Shown in pieces: positions 63,954 through 64,000 of a DNA stretch of 64,000 nucleotides. Origin of the DNA: Leuctra nigra. Its lineage: Eukaryota > Arthropoda > Insecta > Plecoptera > Leuctridae. Each line of letters starts with the position of its first letter. The first letter of the stretch is position 1. Position numbers and translations under genes: made by a program. The notes under the pieces are model-generated. The model was not told the DNA's origin. It saw only the letters and a list, made by a program, of their open reading frames with translations, and ran no database searches. The stretch lies in assembly GCA_934045905.1 (NCBI GenBank), contig OW203764.1:32343629-32407628 (forward strand), written 5' to 3'.

Positions 63954-64000
63954 CCCATCATTCGGCAGCTCCATCAAGTCCTCCCGACTTTCTCTCAACT

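Overview
This is animal (metazoan, invertebrate-type) nuclear DNA. AT-rich, transposon-rich introns and intergenic sequence are broken by short GC-rich exons with GT-AG borders and consistent phases. There are no bacterial operon features. The species cannot be fixed from the sequence. Large tandem arrays sitting on exon/intron borders recall, from memory, the intron-exon minisatellites reported at an amphioxus Adh gene, so a cephalochordate is one candidate, but this is only an inference.

Four genes can be assembled. (1) + strand, <1-28416: an ankyrin-repeat protein resembling the vertebrate ANKRD33/ANKRD33B group, 5 exons, 5' end outside the window, first intron about 19 kb. (2) - strand, 23825-21820, inside intron 3 of gene 1: a two-exon gene for a 248-residue secreted protein made of about 19 seven-residue Gly/Asn/Asp-Val repeats, plausibly a beta-roll or beta-solenoid; I do not recognise a family. 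(3) - strand, 48381-31079: a complete 5-exon DNAJC22 (Drosophila Wurst) orthologue, 355 residues, with an N-terminal TM2-like region and a C-terminal J domain with HPD. (4) - strand, 57913-50633: a complete 7-exon secreted S28-family serine peptidase (PRSS16 / prolylcarboxypeptidase type), 474 residues, with Ser, Asp and His of the triad visible.

The most striking structure is a set of eight tandem arrays, each centred on a splice junction. Their units (36 to about 143 bp, 2 to about 24 extra copies) fuse the end of an exon with the adjoining intron and carry the splice site with them. They occupy 5 of 8 exon borders in DNAJC22, 2 of 12 in the S28 gene and 1 of 8 in the ankyrin gene. In every case the junction next to the one complete exon gives the correct reading frame. 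Copies share differences that the true exon lacks, so they expanded from already altered copies.

The rest is mobile DNA. There are hAT-type elements with 8-bp target duplications (1925, 5804, 7752, 17543, 25636, 60797), PIF/Harbinger-like MITEs with TWA duplications (6337, 7871, 32007), a Helitron-like family ending in CTAG (17124, 32327, 40488, 54823; decayed copies at 6116 and 52130), TA-flanked and fold-back elements, poly-G/poly-C tracts, minisatellites and a 200-base assembly gap at 15713-15912 beside a TTC microsatellite. Several elements are nested, which gives a relative insertion order.
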